A stretch of DNA of 38,838 bases from Candidatus Tyrphobacter aquilonaris (GCA_003133745.1 PKZD01000064.1:1-38838), one strand, 5' to 3'. Positions 1 through 6,170 are shown, counted from the first letter of the stretch. Translations and numbers: made by a program. Notes: generated from the letters alone by a model not told the origin.

Positions 1-180
1 CGGCTGCGCGAGAACGAGGCAGATCGAAGGCGCTATGAAGGGATGAAGCGGAAGCTCGCAGCACCCTGGAGTAATGCCGCGCTGGGCGTATTGGTTGATT
101 GCAGCCGCCGTCGCGTTCTTCTTGGTCGCGATCGGCCTCGTCGCCATGCTCGTATTCTTTGTCTTCGGTGCAATCCGTAG
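1..180 (+). pseudogene. possible degraded 3' end of a GrpB-family gene (partial)
   Basis: Reading frame 1 is open from the window edge to a TAG at 178-180. Its first 20 or so residues (RLRENEADRRRYEGMKRKLA) resemble the C-terminal helix of GrpB-family (UPF0157) nucleotidyltransferase-like proteins, where an LR-x-N-x-ADR-x-x-Y-x-x-x-KR-x-LA pattern is usual. After about residue 22 the expected WxDMNxYAxxK ending is missing, and the frame runs into the start of the next gene, overlapping it by about 107 bases. It may therefore be a truncated gene end rather than a working one. The family match is from memory of the motif only and the upstream part is outside the window. Low confidence. Confidence 0.3.
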
Positions 181-496
181 CTCTCCGGGACATATCTGCT
201 CGCGATACTACGTTCAACAGAACGCGGTCGCGCAGCGGATCGCGGGGACGCCGATGGTGGACACAGGGCTTCCATCAGGTTCGGTCGCTTCCGAGGGCAA
301 CACGCTCACATATCGCGAGAGTTTCGCGCTGCGCGGTCCGCGCGCCACCCTTGCCATCGACGCGGAAGGCACAAGAACGCCGTTCGAATCGAACTTGAAA
401 GTACGCATGACCAGCGGCAGCACGACGGTCATGGTGTATTCGGGGCCGTTTGATTGCCCAGCTTTGTCTCCCGCACACGCGCAAGGTTCCAAGTAG
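74..496 (+). CDS. Coa1-like single-pass membrane protein
   Basis: 140 aa. Residues about 7-33 form one strongly hydrophobic membrane helix; the rest is a small exported domain. The soluble part has the layout of the cytochrome oxidase assembly factor 1 (Coa1) family: a predicted helix followed by a segment resembling v-x-x-i-G-x-P (AQRIAGTPMVDTG, around 53-65), a Gly/Ser-rich turn and beta strands ending with ALRGPRATLAIDAEG. In bacteria this family is often found in stand-alone proteins of unknown role, so a direct role in oxidase assembly is not implied; no oxidase gene is nearby. A GGAG lies only two bases before the ATG, closer than usual. A small secreted-protein gene follows after 29 bases. 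Confidence 0.55.
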   Translation: MPRWAYWLIAAAVAFFLVAIGLVAMLVFFVFGAIRSSPGHICSRYYVQQNAVAQRIAGTPMVDTGLPSGSVASEGNTLTYRESFALRGPRATLAIDAEGTRTPFESNLKVRMTSGSTTVMVYSGPFDCPALSPAHAQGSK

Positions 497-525
497 TTCC
501 ACCCATGCACCCGAGAAAGGCATTC

Positions 526-879
526 ATGAAAAACTTCTGTATCGGATTGATCGCTGCGGCCGCAATGATGACCGGCTTGGTTCTGGCCGCAGACGTTGGG
601 TCGTCGGCGGATGTCGCCGGTGTACGCGCGGCGGCGCACCAGAAATACCCGAGCAATCATACGAGTGGAGTCCACGTGCTTGGGAACTATGCCTTGATTG
701 ATTGGTACGGCGGAGAAGCATCCGGCTACGCGGCGTTCAAGCGCGTCTCGGGCGAGCAATGGAAAGTGATTGACTTCGGCGGCGGCGCGACCGACGTGAG
801 CGATCTCGTGCAACACGGCGTGCCTTCATCGGTCGCGTCTCGGCTCTGCACGGGATGGGGTAGTTCGTCGCCGTGCTAG
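526..879 (+). CDS. small secreted protein of unknown function
   Basis: 117 aa from the ATG at 526, chosen because a purine-rich GAGAAAGG lies five bases upstream and the protein then begins with a clean signal peptide (MKNFCIGLIAAAAMMTGLVLA, cleavage near residue 21). The mature part is about 95 aa with a central YALIDWYGGEASGYAAFKR segment and a GGGATDVSDLVQHGVP segment. These look like a small export-targeted domain that measures or binds something outside the membrane, but I do not recognise the family. Two cysteines near the C-terminus (CTGWGSSSPC) could form a disulfide. The signal peptide resembles those of the two TPKP proteins at 2041 and 2562. The stop overlaps the next gene's GTG by seven bases. 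Confidence 0.7.
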   Translation: MKNFCIGLIAAAAMMTGLVLAADVGSSADVAGVRAAAHQKYPSNHTSGVHVLGNYALIDWYGGEASGYAAFKRVSGEQWKVIDFGGGATDVSDLVQHGVPSSVASRLCTGWGSSSPC

Positions 880-1298
880 GCGCCCTGCACCGCGCTGCGC
901 TCGCAGGATTCGTCGTCGTGGTGCTCGCGAGCGGCTGCGCTGCGCACTCGACGAGCTCTTCCGACCAGTCTTCGACTAGCTCTACCTCTTCGGATCAGTC
1001 CTCGGATTCTCAGAGCGCGGTCCCGACGGGATCCTACCAGTGCGCAACGCTGAGCGGCGGCGAGTTGCAAGCCGCGGCGTCTGAAAACTTCACGATTGTG
1101 GATGCGAGCAATTACACCGATGCCGCCGGCAACCAGGGCACGTATGCACTCGACGGCGATACCATTTCGTTTCAGGGCGCCGCGCTCGACGGACAACGCG
1201 CGAAGTATACGCCGGGCGTCGTCGGTTCGAGCAATCCGCCGTCGATCGCCATCCTGATGTCGGACGGAAATCCAGGCGACACATGTCAGCCGCATTAA
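873..1298 (+). CDS. small lipoprotein of unknown function
   Basis: 141 aa from a GTG that overlaps the end of the preceding gene by seven bases, implying translational coupling. The N-terminus is a lipoprotein signal peptide with the lipobox L-A-S-G-C, placing the lipidated Cys at residue 22. A Ser/Thr-rich linker follows (about 25-50, SSSDQSSTSSTSS). Residues 52-141 form a compact domain with many Gly, Asp and Thr and two cysteines (YQCATLSGGE and GDTCQPH) that probably pair. The likely location is the outer face of a membrane. The folded part resembles small beta-rich lipoproteins of no known role. Confidence 0.7.
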   Translation: MLGALHRAALAGFVVVVLASGCAAHSTSSSDQSSTSSTSSDQSSDSQSAVPTGSYQCATLSGGELQAAASENFTIVDASNYTDAAGNQGTYALDGDTISFQGAALDGQRAKYTPGVVGSSNPPSIAILMSDGNPGDTCQPH

Positions 1299-1321
1299 TC
1301 GAGGCGCACCGCTAGGGCGCG

Positions 1322-1909
1322 ATGGACTCGACCACGCAGTACGTGCTCGCCTACGCGCTCACGACGACCGCGGGGATCCGCGGGCTCCTGGCGTTGGCTG
1401 CAGTATCGATCGCGGCGCACTTCGGGCTCATCCACCCGCCGCAGGGCTTCGCGTGGCTCGCTACATGGCAAGCAGCGAGCGTACTCTCCGGCGTGGCGCT
1501 GCTCGATGTCGTCGGCGATAAGATTCCGTTTCTCGATCACGTGCTTCATGCCGCCCACGTCATCGTTAAGCCCGCGGCGGCGGCGATTCTCGTCGGCGGC
1601 ATCGTCCATCCTCACTCGACCGAGCAACTTCTCGCGCTCATGGCCCTGGGTGCGCTCAATGCGCTCGGCATCCACGCGGCCTCGGCAACGGCGCGCGGGG
1701 CGTCGACGATGACGACGGCCGGCATCGCAAATCCGTTCCTGAGCTTGTTCGAGGATGCGCTTTCGATTGCCATGCTCGTCATCGCGTTCGTAGCGCCGTA
1801 TCTGGCGGCGGCCGTCGCGCTGCTGCTGACCCTGGCGATCATTGCGCTCGTCGTCCGCGCGCGCAGGCTGCGTACGGTACCTGAGGCGTTGGAACGACGC
1901 GGGTACTAA
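1322..1909 (+). CDS. DUF4126 family integral membrane protein
   Basis: 195 aa with about five or six hydrophobic segments spread over the whole length. It carries the family features of DUF4126: an N-terminal GIRGLLAL segment, HFGLIHP, a central LLDVVGDKIPFLDHVLH (the D-K-I-P-x-x-D signature), a conserved P in the IVKPAAAAILVGG helix, and NPFLSLFEDALS near the C-terminal helices. Length agrees with the family. The function of DUF4126 proteins is not established. The gene starts 23 bases after the lipoprotein gene on the same strand. The ATG has no obvious Shine-Dalgarno sequence; GCTAGGGCG upstream is the nearest purine run. Confidence 0.85.
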   Translation: MDSTTQYVLAYALTTTAGIRGLLALAAVSIAAHFGLIHPPQGFAWLATWQAASVLSGVALLDVVGDKIPFLDHVLHAAHVIVKPAAAAILVGGIVHPHSTEQLLALMALGALNALGIHAASATARGASTMTTAGIANPFLSLFEDALSIAMLVIAFVAPYLAAAVALLLTLAIIALVVRARRLRTVPEALERRGY

Positions 1910-1998
1910 TCGGGAAAGTATGACCGACGCGGATCGCACGACAAGCTGCGGCACCCGCCTTCTAGGGCTGAAGAAGAAGCGCGAGGGGAGTGAACCAT

Positions 1999-2040
1999 GG
2001 GGCCCGCATTTACGTTGCAGGGGCGAAAGGAAGCGTGTAG
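1999..2040 (+). repeat. 5' leader copy 1, shared with the second TPKP gene
   Basis: The leader before the gene at 2041 contains GGGGCCC (1999-2005), GCATTTACGTTGCA (2006-2019) and a GCGAAAGGAAG ribosome-binding region. The same elements in the same order precede the gene at 2562 (see 2506-2561), so the leader was duplicated with the coding sequence. The ribosome-binding part GAAAGGAAG is weaker than in copy 2. Confidence 0.6.
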
Positions 2041-2499
2041 ATGAACAGACTCTTTGTTGCGCTCATGGCATCGGCGTTCTTGATGACCGGCGTCGTGATG
2101 GCCGCGCCGAACAATAACGGTAACGGTACGAGGTCGAGTCACTCAGGCACGATTACGATTACGCGTCGCCAGGCGATGCCCACTCCCAAGCCGACGCAGA
2201 CTCCCAAGCCCACGCCCAAGCCGCATGGGAAAACCTACAACGCCTCCCATTCAAACACGGCACATCATATGGCGACTCCCAAGCCGACTCCCACGCCCAA
2301 GCGCTCGCACATGGCCGTCAAAGGGTCTGGTGTCCCAACTTGTGCCAATGGCATTCGCTATGTTTCAAGCACTGGAGCCGTTATCTGCAACTCCGAGCAA
2401 AGCCACGCGCATTTCGTGACCCCCAAGCTCACGCCCTCGTCTCATCGGCAGCCCGTGGTCGTCCACAGGGCAACACCCAAGCCCACCCACAAACCATAA
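2041..2499 (+). CDS. secreted Thr-Pro-Lys-Pro-rich protein, copy 1
   Basis: 152 aa with a signal peptide (MNRLFVALMASAFLMTGVVMA, cleavage near residue 21). The mature protein is built of low-complexity TPKP units: about residues 46-62 (MPTPKPTQTPKPTPKP), about 78-86 (TPKPTPTPK), and a C-terminal TPKPTHKP. These proline/lysine stretches should be extended and basic, like the periplasm- or wall-spanning segment of TonB or of surface proteins. Between them lies a small segment with two cysteines (VPTCANGIRYVSSTGAVICN). It has a shorter paralogue immediately downstream. No known family recognised. A strongly basic mature protein suggests binding to acidic surface polymers, but that is inference. 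Confidence 0.75.
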   Translation: MNRLFVALMASAFLMTGVVMAAPNNNGNGTRSSHSGTITITRRQAMPTPKPTQTPKPTPKPHGKTYNASHSNTAHHMATPKPTPTPKRSHMAVKGSGVPTCANGIRYVSSTGAVICNSEQSHAHFVTPKLTPSSHRQPVVVHRATPKPTHKP

Positions 2500-2505
2500 G
2501 CGCAA

Positions 2506-2561
2506 GGGGCCCGAACGCTGGTCGTCGCATTACATTGCACGGAACGAAAGGAGGTGTACGG
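2506..2561 (+). repeat. 5' leader copy 2 with a strong ribosome-binding site
   Basis: Contains GGGGCCC (2506-2512), GCATTACATTGCA (2527-2539) and GAAAGGAGGTG (2546-2556). The last is a near-perfect Shine-Dalgarno about six bases from the ATG at 2562 and decides that start over longer upstream readings. The elements match those at 1999-2040. Confidence 0.6.
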
Positions 2562-2774
2562 ATGAAAAATCTTTTTGCTTCGCTCATAGCGTCGGCATTT
2601 CTGTTGGCCGCCGGCGTTGCGGTGGCTGCGACACCAAGGCCTATTACGCACCCTACCTATAACGCGCCGTCATCGTGGGGCTCACCACTGCCGCGCCACA
2701 CGCCCAAGCCAACCCATACGCCCTGGTCGCACCGTAGTCCGGGCCTGCACCACATACCGACTCCCAAACCCTAA
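2562..2774 (+). CDS. secreted Thr-Pro-Lys-Pro-rich protein, copy 2 (short)
   Basis: 70 aa from the ATG at 2562, which follows an AAAGGAGGT ribosome-binding site. The signal peptide (MKNLFASLIASAFLLAAGVAVA, cleavage near residue 22) matches that of the upstream 152-aa paralogue nearly position by position. The mature part is only about 48 aa, ending with HTPKPTHTPW and a terminal IPTPKP. It lacks the two-cysteine segment of copy 1. The two genes are a tandem duplication that has diverged in length, closed by the terminator at 2797-2825. Unknown function. Confidence 0.75.
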   Translation: MKNLFASLIASAFLLAAGVAVAATPRPITHPTYNAPSSWGSPLPRHTPKPTHTPWSHRSPGLHHIPTPKP

Positions 2775-2796
2775 CCGCAGCATCGTTTTCATTGTT

Positions 2797-2825
2797 AAAA
2801 GAGGCACTCGAGAGTGCCCCTTTTC
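2797..2825 (+). terminator. rho-independent terminator after the TPKP pair
   Basis: An A-run, then the stem GGCACT with CGAG loop and AGTGCC (2803-2818), then CCTTTTCT. The flanking AAAAG and CTTTT can extend the stem. Good position, 23 bases after the stop codon of the second TPKP gene. Confidence 0.8.
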
Positions 2826-2964
2826 TAGTCAACGTGCACCTCATGTGTGCCGATGCGGATTCTGAGGCAAAGCTGCGCACCATGGCGCCTAAAAAAGCAA
2901 ACGCAACCTGATTGCTCAAGGGTTTCTCGTCCGTGACCGTGGATTAGCACAACCAGCGACAACT

Positions 2965-3036
2965 TGGGCGGTATTGGGATTGAACCAATGACCTCTTCCG
3001 TGTCAGGGAAGCGCTCTCCCACTGAGCTAACCGCCC
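2965..3036 (-). tRNA. tRNA-Val (anticodon GAC)
   Basis: Read on the minus strand, the acceptor GGGCGGT (3036 downward) pairs with ACCGCCC, followed by discriminator A at 2965. D arm GCTC/GAGC, anticodon stem CTTCC/GGAAG around loop CTGACAC (anticodon GAC), and T arm ATTGG-TTCAATC-CCAAT are all present. The 3' CCA is not encoded. A promoter lies upstream at 3052-3081. Confidence 0.95.
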
Positions 3037-3051
3037 GCGCGAACGACACCA

Positions 3052-3081
3052 ACTATAACAAAACGGCCCCGCGGCCGTCAA
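3052..3081 (-). promoter_or_regulatory. sigma70-type promoter for tRNA-Val(GAC)
   Basis: On the minus strand: -35 TTGACG (3081-3076), 18-base spacer, -10 TATAGT (3057-3052). The tRNA 5' end is 15 bases further downstream, a normal distance for a tRNA precursor. The spacer contains a GC palindrome (GGCCGCGGGGCC). Confidence 0.7.
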
Positions 3082-3147
3082 AGGTTGTGCACTGCCGTAC
3101 GCGGTCCCTGCGGCGAGGTTCCGATCGAGCAAGCGCGAAAGCAGTGA

Positions 3148-3169
3148 TTCCGGTTTTCGCCGGAAGGAG
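3148..3169 (+). promoter_or_regulatory. hairpin touching the Shine-Dalgarno of the ABM gene
   Basis: TTCCGG (3148-3153), loop TTTTCG, CCGGAA (3160-3165): a perfect six-pair stem whose last two bases are the first two of the AAGGAG ribosome-binding site. It could modulate translation, for example with temperature, but a chance hairpin is possible in this GC-rich DNA. Confidence 0.35.
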
Positions 3170-3175
3170 TACCTC

Positions 3176-3790
3176 ATGCACGTGGTTGTTCGCGAATACA
3201 AAGTCAAGCCTGGACAGATGGATCGCATCGTCCAGCGGATCGGCGACGAAATCGCGCCGCTGATTCAAAAGATCCCGGGCTTCATCGGGTACACGATCGC
3301 TACACCCAGTGACGCGGAAGTCACCTCGATAAGCTTCTTTCAAGACAAGAACGGTAGCGAGGAATCGACGCGAGTTGCCTCCGAATCCGTCAAGCGCGTT
3401 CTCGCCGATGTCGTGGAAGGTGCGCCGCGCGTGTCGAGCGGCGAAGTCATCATCCGGGCCGGGAATCCCGCACGAGAGGCTCATTTCGGCATCATGCGCC
3501 GCTTCTCTATGACGCCCGAGCAGGTGCGTGCGACCGTGCCGAGAGTACGCGAAGGCCTTGTACCGATTCTGACCGGTAGCCCGGGCTTCGTGGCGTATTC
3601 GGCGGCCGACTGCGGGAACGGGACAGTCATCTCGCTTTCCGCATTTGAGAATCGCGAGGCGGCCGAGGCGACCTCGAAACGCGCCATGGCCTGGGCGGAA
3701 GAAGCGATGCGAGATATTCCGGATCCCGAGGTCATCCGCGCCGAACTCAAGCTGCGCATCGTGAACGAGGCTGCTCTCCCAAAGTCGTGA
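3176..3790 (+). CDS. tandem ABM (dimeric alpha-beta barrel) domain protein
   Basis: 204 aa. Two ferredoxin-like ABM-type repeats: residues about 1-95 (starting MHVVVREYKVKPGQMDRIVQ, with GFIGYTIATP and SISFFQDK) and about 103-195 (FGIMRRFSMTPEQVRATVPRV, with GFVAYSAADCGNGTVISLSAF). Each has the beta-alpha-beta pattern with a conserved PGF-x-x-Y turn typical of antibiotic-biosynthesis-monooxygenase and heme-degrading-like proteins. A single chain with two domains would form internally the barrel that other members make as dimers. No cofactor-binding residues can be assigned with certainty. Strong ribosome-binding site AAGGAG at 3164-3169, partly inside a small hairpin (3148-3165). No operon partner; a convergent thioesterase follows. 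Confidence 0.7.
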   Translation: MHVVVREYKVKPGQMDRIVQRIGDEIAPLIQKIPGFIGYTIATPSDAEVTSISFFQDKNGSEESTRVASESVKRVLADVVEGAPRVSSGEVIIRAGNPAREAHFGIMRRFSMTPEQVRATVPRVREGLVPILTGSPGFVAYSAADCGNGTVISLSAFENREAAEATSKRAMAWAEEAMRDIPDPEVIRAELKLRIVNEAALPKS

Positions 3791-3794
3791 GATC

Positions 3795-3809
3795 CGCGGC
3801 ATCGCCGCG
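3795..3809. terminator. short GC hairpin between convergent genes
   Basis: CGCGGC-ATC-GCCGCG sits five bases after the stop of the ABM gene and 14 bases before the stop of the convergent thioesterase gene. No T-run follows on either strand, so it would be at best a weak terminator or an RNA-end stabiliser for both transcripts. Confidence 0.35.
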
Positions 3810-3822
3810 TTGACGTTCCGCG

Positions 3823-4254
3823 CTATTCGTACATCTGCGGCGGCCCCGCCTCGAAAGTCGCGATCGCGGAGCGCCAGTGGTTGGGAACCGGAATCGAATG
3901 CCCGGCACGAAAATCGTAGGCGACGAGCACGCTCGTACCGTGAGCGGCGCGATAGCCCTGCGCGTTGCTCCACACTTCGTAGGCCATGTCGAAGGACTTG
4001 TTGCCGATGCGCGAGATCTTGCAACCGACGGTGACCTCTTCGTGATAGCGCAGTTGCTTCTCGTACGCGAAATCGAGTTGCGCGAGGATCATCCCGTGCT
4101 CGCCGTTGATCGGTTCACCGATGACGCGCGTGAAATACTCACACCGAATGGTCTCGATCCATCGAATGTAGGCGACGTTGTTCACGTGTTGGAGCATGTC
4201 GATGTCGGCCCACGGCACGGTGAAGGTCCATAGCAGTGGAAAGCCGGCGATCAC
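3823..4254 (-). CDS. acyl-CoA thioesterase, 4HBT/FadM-like hotdog fold
   Basis: 143 aa when started at the GTG at 4254. The core motif WADIDMLQHVNNVAYIRWIE (residues 15-34) is the D-x-D-x-x-x-H-V-N-N-x-x-Y signature of the 4-hydroxybenzoyl-CoA thioesterase/YbgC/FadM family, with the catalytic Asp at 17 or 19. The family hydrolyses acyl-CoA thioesters in the cytoplasm. The frame stays open further upstream to 4398, but that extension would be read through the antisense of tRNA-Val(CAC), so it is not accepted. The GTG has no good ribosome-binding site. An ATG about 26 bases further upstream is in a different frame. The gene is divergent from the plus-strand tRNA array. Confidence 0.8.
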   Translation of the reverse strand: MIAGFPLLWTFTVPWADIDMLQHVNNVAYIRWIETIRCEYFTRVIGEPINGEHGMILAQLDFAYEKQLRYHEEVTVGCKISRIGNKSFDMAYEVWSNAQGYRAAHGTSVLVAYDFRAGHSIPVPNHWRSAIATFEAGPPQMYE

Positions 4255-4272
4255 GGGTGCCAGCTTCGCCGC

Positions 4273-4302
4273 TGGACATTTCCGCTCCGGCAGGGGTACA
4301 AT
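4273..4302 (+). promoter_or_regulatory. promoter for the Val-Asp-Phe tRNA array
   Basis: -35 TGGACA (4273-4278), 18-base spacer, -10 TACAAT (4297-4302), with the first tRNA starting 33 bases downstream. It overlaps the region just upstream of the minus-strand thioesterase gene, so the two transcription units are back to back. Confidence 0.6.
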
Positions 4303-4335
4303 GCGGCCTGTCCAAGAGGGGTGGGCCGGAAGCGC

Positions 4336-4410
4336 GGGCGCGTAGCTCAGTGGGAGAGCATTCGCTTCACACGCGAAGGGTCGTTGGTTCGATCCCAACC
4401 GTGCCCACCA
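4336..4410 (+). tRNA. tRNA-Val (anticodon CAC)
   Basis: Acceptor GGGCGCG pairs with CGTGCCC (one G-U). The D arm is GCTC/GAGC. The anticodon stem TTCGC/GCGAA encloses loop TTCACAC (anticodon CAC). The T arm GTTGG-TTCGATC-CCAAC is present. Discriminator A and an encoded CCA end the gene at 4410. Second Val isoacceptor in the window. Confidence 0.95.
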
Positions 4411-4414
4411 TTCT

Positions 4415-4491
4415 GGCGCTGTAGCTCAGTTGGTTAGAGCGCCGCCCTGTCACGGCGGAGGTCGTGGGTTCGAGCCCCATCAGCGTCGCCA
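4415..4491 (+). tRNA. tRNA-Asp (anticodon GTC)
   Basis: Acceptor GGCGCTG pairs with CAGCGTC (one G-U). The anticodon stem CCGCC/GGCGG encloses loop CTGTCAC (anticodon GTC). The T arm has the GTTCGAG core. Discriminator G and an encoded CCA end the gene at 4491. It lies four bases after tRNA-Val(CAC), certainly co-transcribed. Confidence 0.95.
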
Positions 4492-4557
4492 GCATTCTAA
4501 AGTCGGGCGCATCGTCGAAGGCGGTGCGCCCGGCCTTCGAAGAAGTACCGCGTTCAT

Positions 4558-4630
4558 GCCAAGGTAGCTCAGTTGGTAGAGCACGCGCTTGAAAAGTGCG
4601 GTGTCGCCGGTTCGATTCCGGCCCTTGGCA
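4558..4630 (+). tRNA. tRNA-Phe (anticodon GAA)
   Basis: Acceptor GCCAAGG pairs with CCTTGGC. The anticodon stem CGCGC/GTGCG encloses loop TTGAAAA (anticodon GAA). The T arm GCCGG-TTCGATT-CCGGC is present, with discriminator A at 4630. Unlike its two upstream neighbours, CCA is not encoded (AAA follows), so CCA must be added enzymatically. Confidence 0.94.
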
Positions 4631-4640
4631 AATCTCGTCT

Positions 4641-4778
4641 CTAGCGGCTGAGTTCTCCGAGCGACTGAAAGAGTTTGCGCAGGGCGATGACGACCGCGAC
4701 CGCTGAGGCGATTGCCGTCGCGATGCGCGCAATCTGCGCTTCCTTTTCGCGGTTGGAGTCGACGTTCTTCATCATCAT
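4641..4778 (-). CDS. 45-aa single-helix membrane protein
   Basis: 45 aa from the first of three in-frame ATGs (4778), chosen because GAGGT lies five bases upstream. It has a charged N-terminus (MMMKNVDSNREKEAQ) and one hydrophobic helix (IATAIASAVAVVIALR), then a short basic tail. It starts eight bases after the stop of the dienelactone hydrolase gene, and its ribosome-binding site lies within or next to that gene's end, so the two are co-transcribed. No family recognised. The size and single helix suggest a small membrane-associated partner, but a role cannot be given. Confidence 0.55.
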   Translation of the reverse strand: MMMKNVDSNREKEAQIARIATAIASAVAVVIALRKLFQSLGELSR

Positions 4779-4786
4779 CGCTACCT

Positions 4787-5458
4787 CTATCCCAGCGTCC
4801 GCTTGAGAAACTCGACCGTCCGCCGCCATGCGGTTTCGGCGGCCTCGCGGTGGTAGTTGCCGAGCCCCTTCGGATTCGAAAACGCGTGTTTGGCGTCGTA
4901 ACGATGGAACTCGTACGGAACGTTACCGGCCTTGAGCTTTGCCTCGAGCGCCTCGACGCCCTCGAGATTGAAGTGCTCGTCGTGGATCGCCCAATGCCCC
5001 ATGATGGGAATGGGGATCGTCGAGGGGTCGCCGGCCTCCGGCGGAGGATATCCGTAGAAGACGGCCGCCGCATCGAACTCGGGATCGTGCATCGCGGCGA
5101 TCAGCGCCAGCGCGCCGCCCATGCAGTAACCCATGACACCGCATTTGCCGCCCTGCTCTTTGAGAAACTGCGCGGCGCCGCGTGCGTCTTGCGTTGCGGC
5201 ATCGCCGAAATCGAGGCCTTGCATGAGATGGTTCGCTTCATCGCCCGTCGCCGCGACGCGTCCGCGGTAGAGATCGGGAATGAGCACGCGAAAACCTTCG
5301 CTCGCAAGCCGTTCCGCCGTGTGCTTGATCTCGTCGTTGACGCCCCACCACTCCTCGAGCATCACGACGCCGGGCATGCCCTCGGGCTTCATCGGTTCGG
5401 CGAGGTATCCGGGCGCGCGCTTGGAGTCGGGGCGCGTGAACTCGATCATCCTTCCCAT
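4787..5458 (-). CDS. dienelactone hydrolase family protein
   Basis: 223 aa, alpha/beta hydrolase fold. The nucleophile elbow is G-Y-C112-M-G-G. Asp160 (in IHDEHFN) and His191 (in DAKHAFSN) complete the Cys-Asp-His triad. The LEEWWG motif (E35, E36) provides the Glu that holds the Cys in this family. Members hydrolyse dienelactone or related lactones and esters in the cytoplasm; the substrate here is unknown because no aromatic-degradation genes are nearby. The start at 5458 has GGAG about five bases upstream; a second ATG at 5449 is possible. A TAGAAT -10-like element lies at 5473-5468. Divergent from the membrane protein at 5514. Confidence 0.88.
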   Translation of the reverse strand: MGRMIEFTRPDSKRAPGYLAEPMKPEGMPGVVMLEEWWGVNDEIKHTAERLASEGFRVLIPDLYRGRVAATGDEANHLMQGLDFGDAATQDARGAAQFLKEQGGKCGVMGYCMGGALALIAAMHDPEFDAAAVFYGYPPPEAGDPSTIPIPIMGHWAIHDEHFNLEGVEALEAKLKAGNVPYEFHRYDAKHAFSNPKGLGNYHREAAETAWRRTVEFLKRTLG

Positions 5459-5513
5459 TGCGGCTCCATTCTACGAGGCTTTCTTCGCCGTCCTGTCGGA
5501 ATCCGGCGGCGAG

Positions 5514-6170
5514 ATGAGACGCGATCACTCGCGCTGGCATGCGACGTTCGCCATTCTGGTGGCCGTGCTGCTCTATGCGTTGCTGCCGCCGCGTTATACG
5601 ATCGGCCCGGTTTGGGTTGCTCCCGCGCTCGTGCTGCTCGTCCTCGTGCCGGTCATCTTCATGCGCGCGCGGCAGAGCCAAACCATGCTGCAACGCGCCG
5701 CCTCGATCGGGCTCATCGCGATCGTGAACTTCTTCAACGCGGTCTCCGTCGTGCTGCTGGTGCGCGCGTTGTTGACTCCGACGCATGGCCAGAGCGGGGT
5801 GGAGCTGCTGACCGCCGGCTCGCAGATTTGGTTGACGAACGTTCTCGTCTTCGCGCTCTGGTATTGGGAGCTCGACGCCGACGGCCCCGTGCCGCGCTCC
5901 CAATCGCCGAGCGCGCGCGAGTGTCGCAACGCCGACTTCCTCTTTCCTCAGATGAACGCGGATCCGACGCGCAGCCCATGGTGCCCGCTCGACTGGAAGC
6001 CGCAGTTCGTCGACTACCTCTATCTGGCGTTCACGAACGCAACCGCGTTCAGCCCGACGGATGTTATGCCGCTCACAGCCATGGCGAAGATGCTGATGCT
6101 GATCGAATCGTTGATCTCGCTCGTGACCCTCGCGCTGATCCTCGCGCGGTCGGTCAACACGATCACGTAA
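5514..6170 (+). CDS. multi-pass membrane protein, possibly ion-channel-like
   Basis: 218 aa from the ATG at 5514 (MRRDHSRWHA). Hydrophobic segments lie around residues 10-25, 33-50, 62-85, 100-118 and 190-215. The segment PQFVDYLYLAFTNATAFSPT followed by MPLTAMAKMLMLIESLISL looks like a two-helix potassium-channel-type pore module with a re-entrant turn (here TNATAFSPTDVMP, in place of a TVGYGD filter). Similar proteins are annotated in other bacteria as membrane proteins of unknown function. Whether it conducts ions is inference. The reading frame extends upstream but overlaps the divergent hydrolase gene, so the downstream ATG is preferred. The ribosome-binding site is weak. Confidence 0.65.
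   Translation: MRRDHSRWHATFAILVAVLLYALLPPRYTIGPVWVAPALVLLVLVPVIFMRARQSQTMLQRAASIGLIAIVNFFNAVSVVLLVRALLTPTHGQSGVELLTAGSQIWLTNVLVFALWYWELDADGPVPRSQSPSARECRNADFLFPQMNADPTRSPWCPLDWKPQFVDYLYLAFTNATAFSPTDVMPLTAMAKMLMLIESLISLVTLALILARSVNTIT

Noticed and set aside
2041-2774. Repeated CCCAAGCC units as a CRISPR array
   Set aside because: Units are short and in frame with Thr-Pro-Lys-Pro coding; there are no regular spacers and no cas genes.
2826-2964. Possible terminator of tRNA-Val(GAC) using the T-run on the minus strand
   Set aside because: The T-run (minus strand, near 2893-2898) has only a four-pair stem before it.
4236-4424. Small plus-strand open frame covering tRNA-Val(CAC)
   Set aside because: It consists of the tRNA itself read as codons.
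5468-5473. TAGAAT box before the dienelactone hydrolase gene as a complete promoter
   Set aside because: The -10 is good, but I find no convincing -35 at 16-18 bases, and it would place the start inside the ribosome-binding region.
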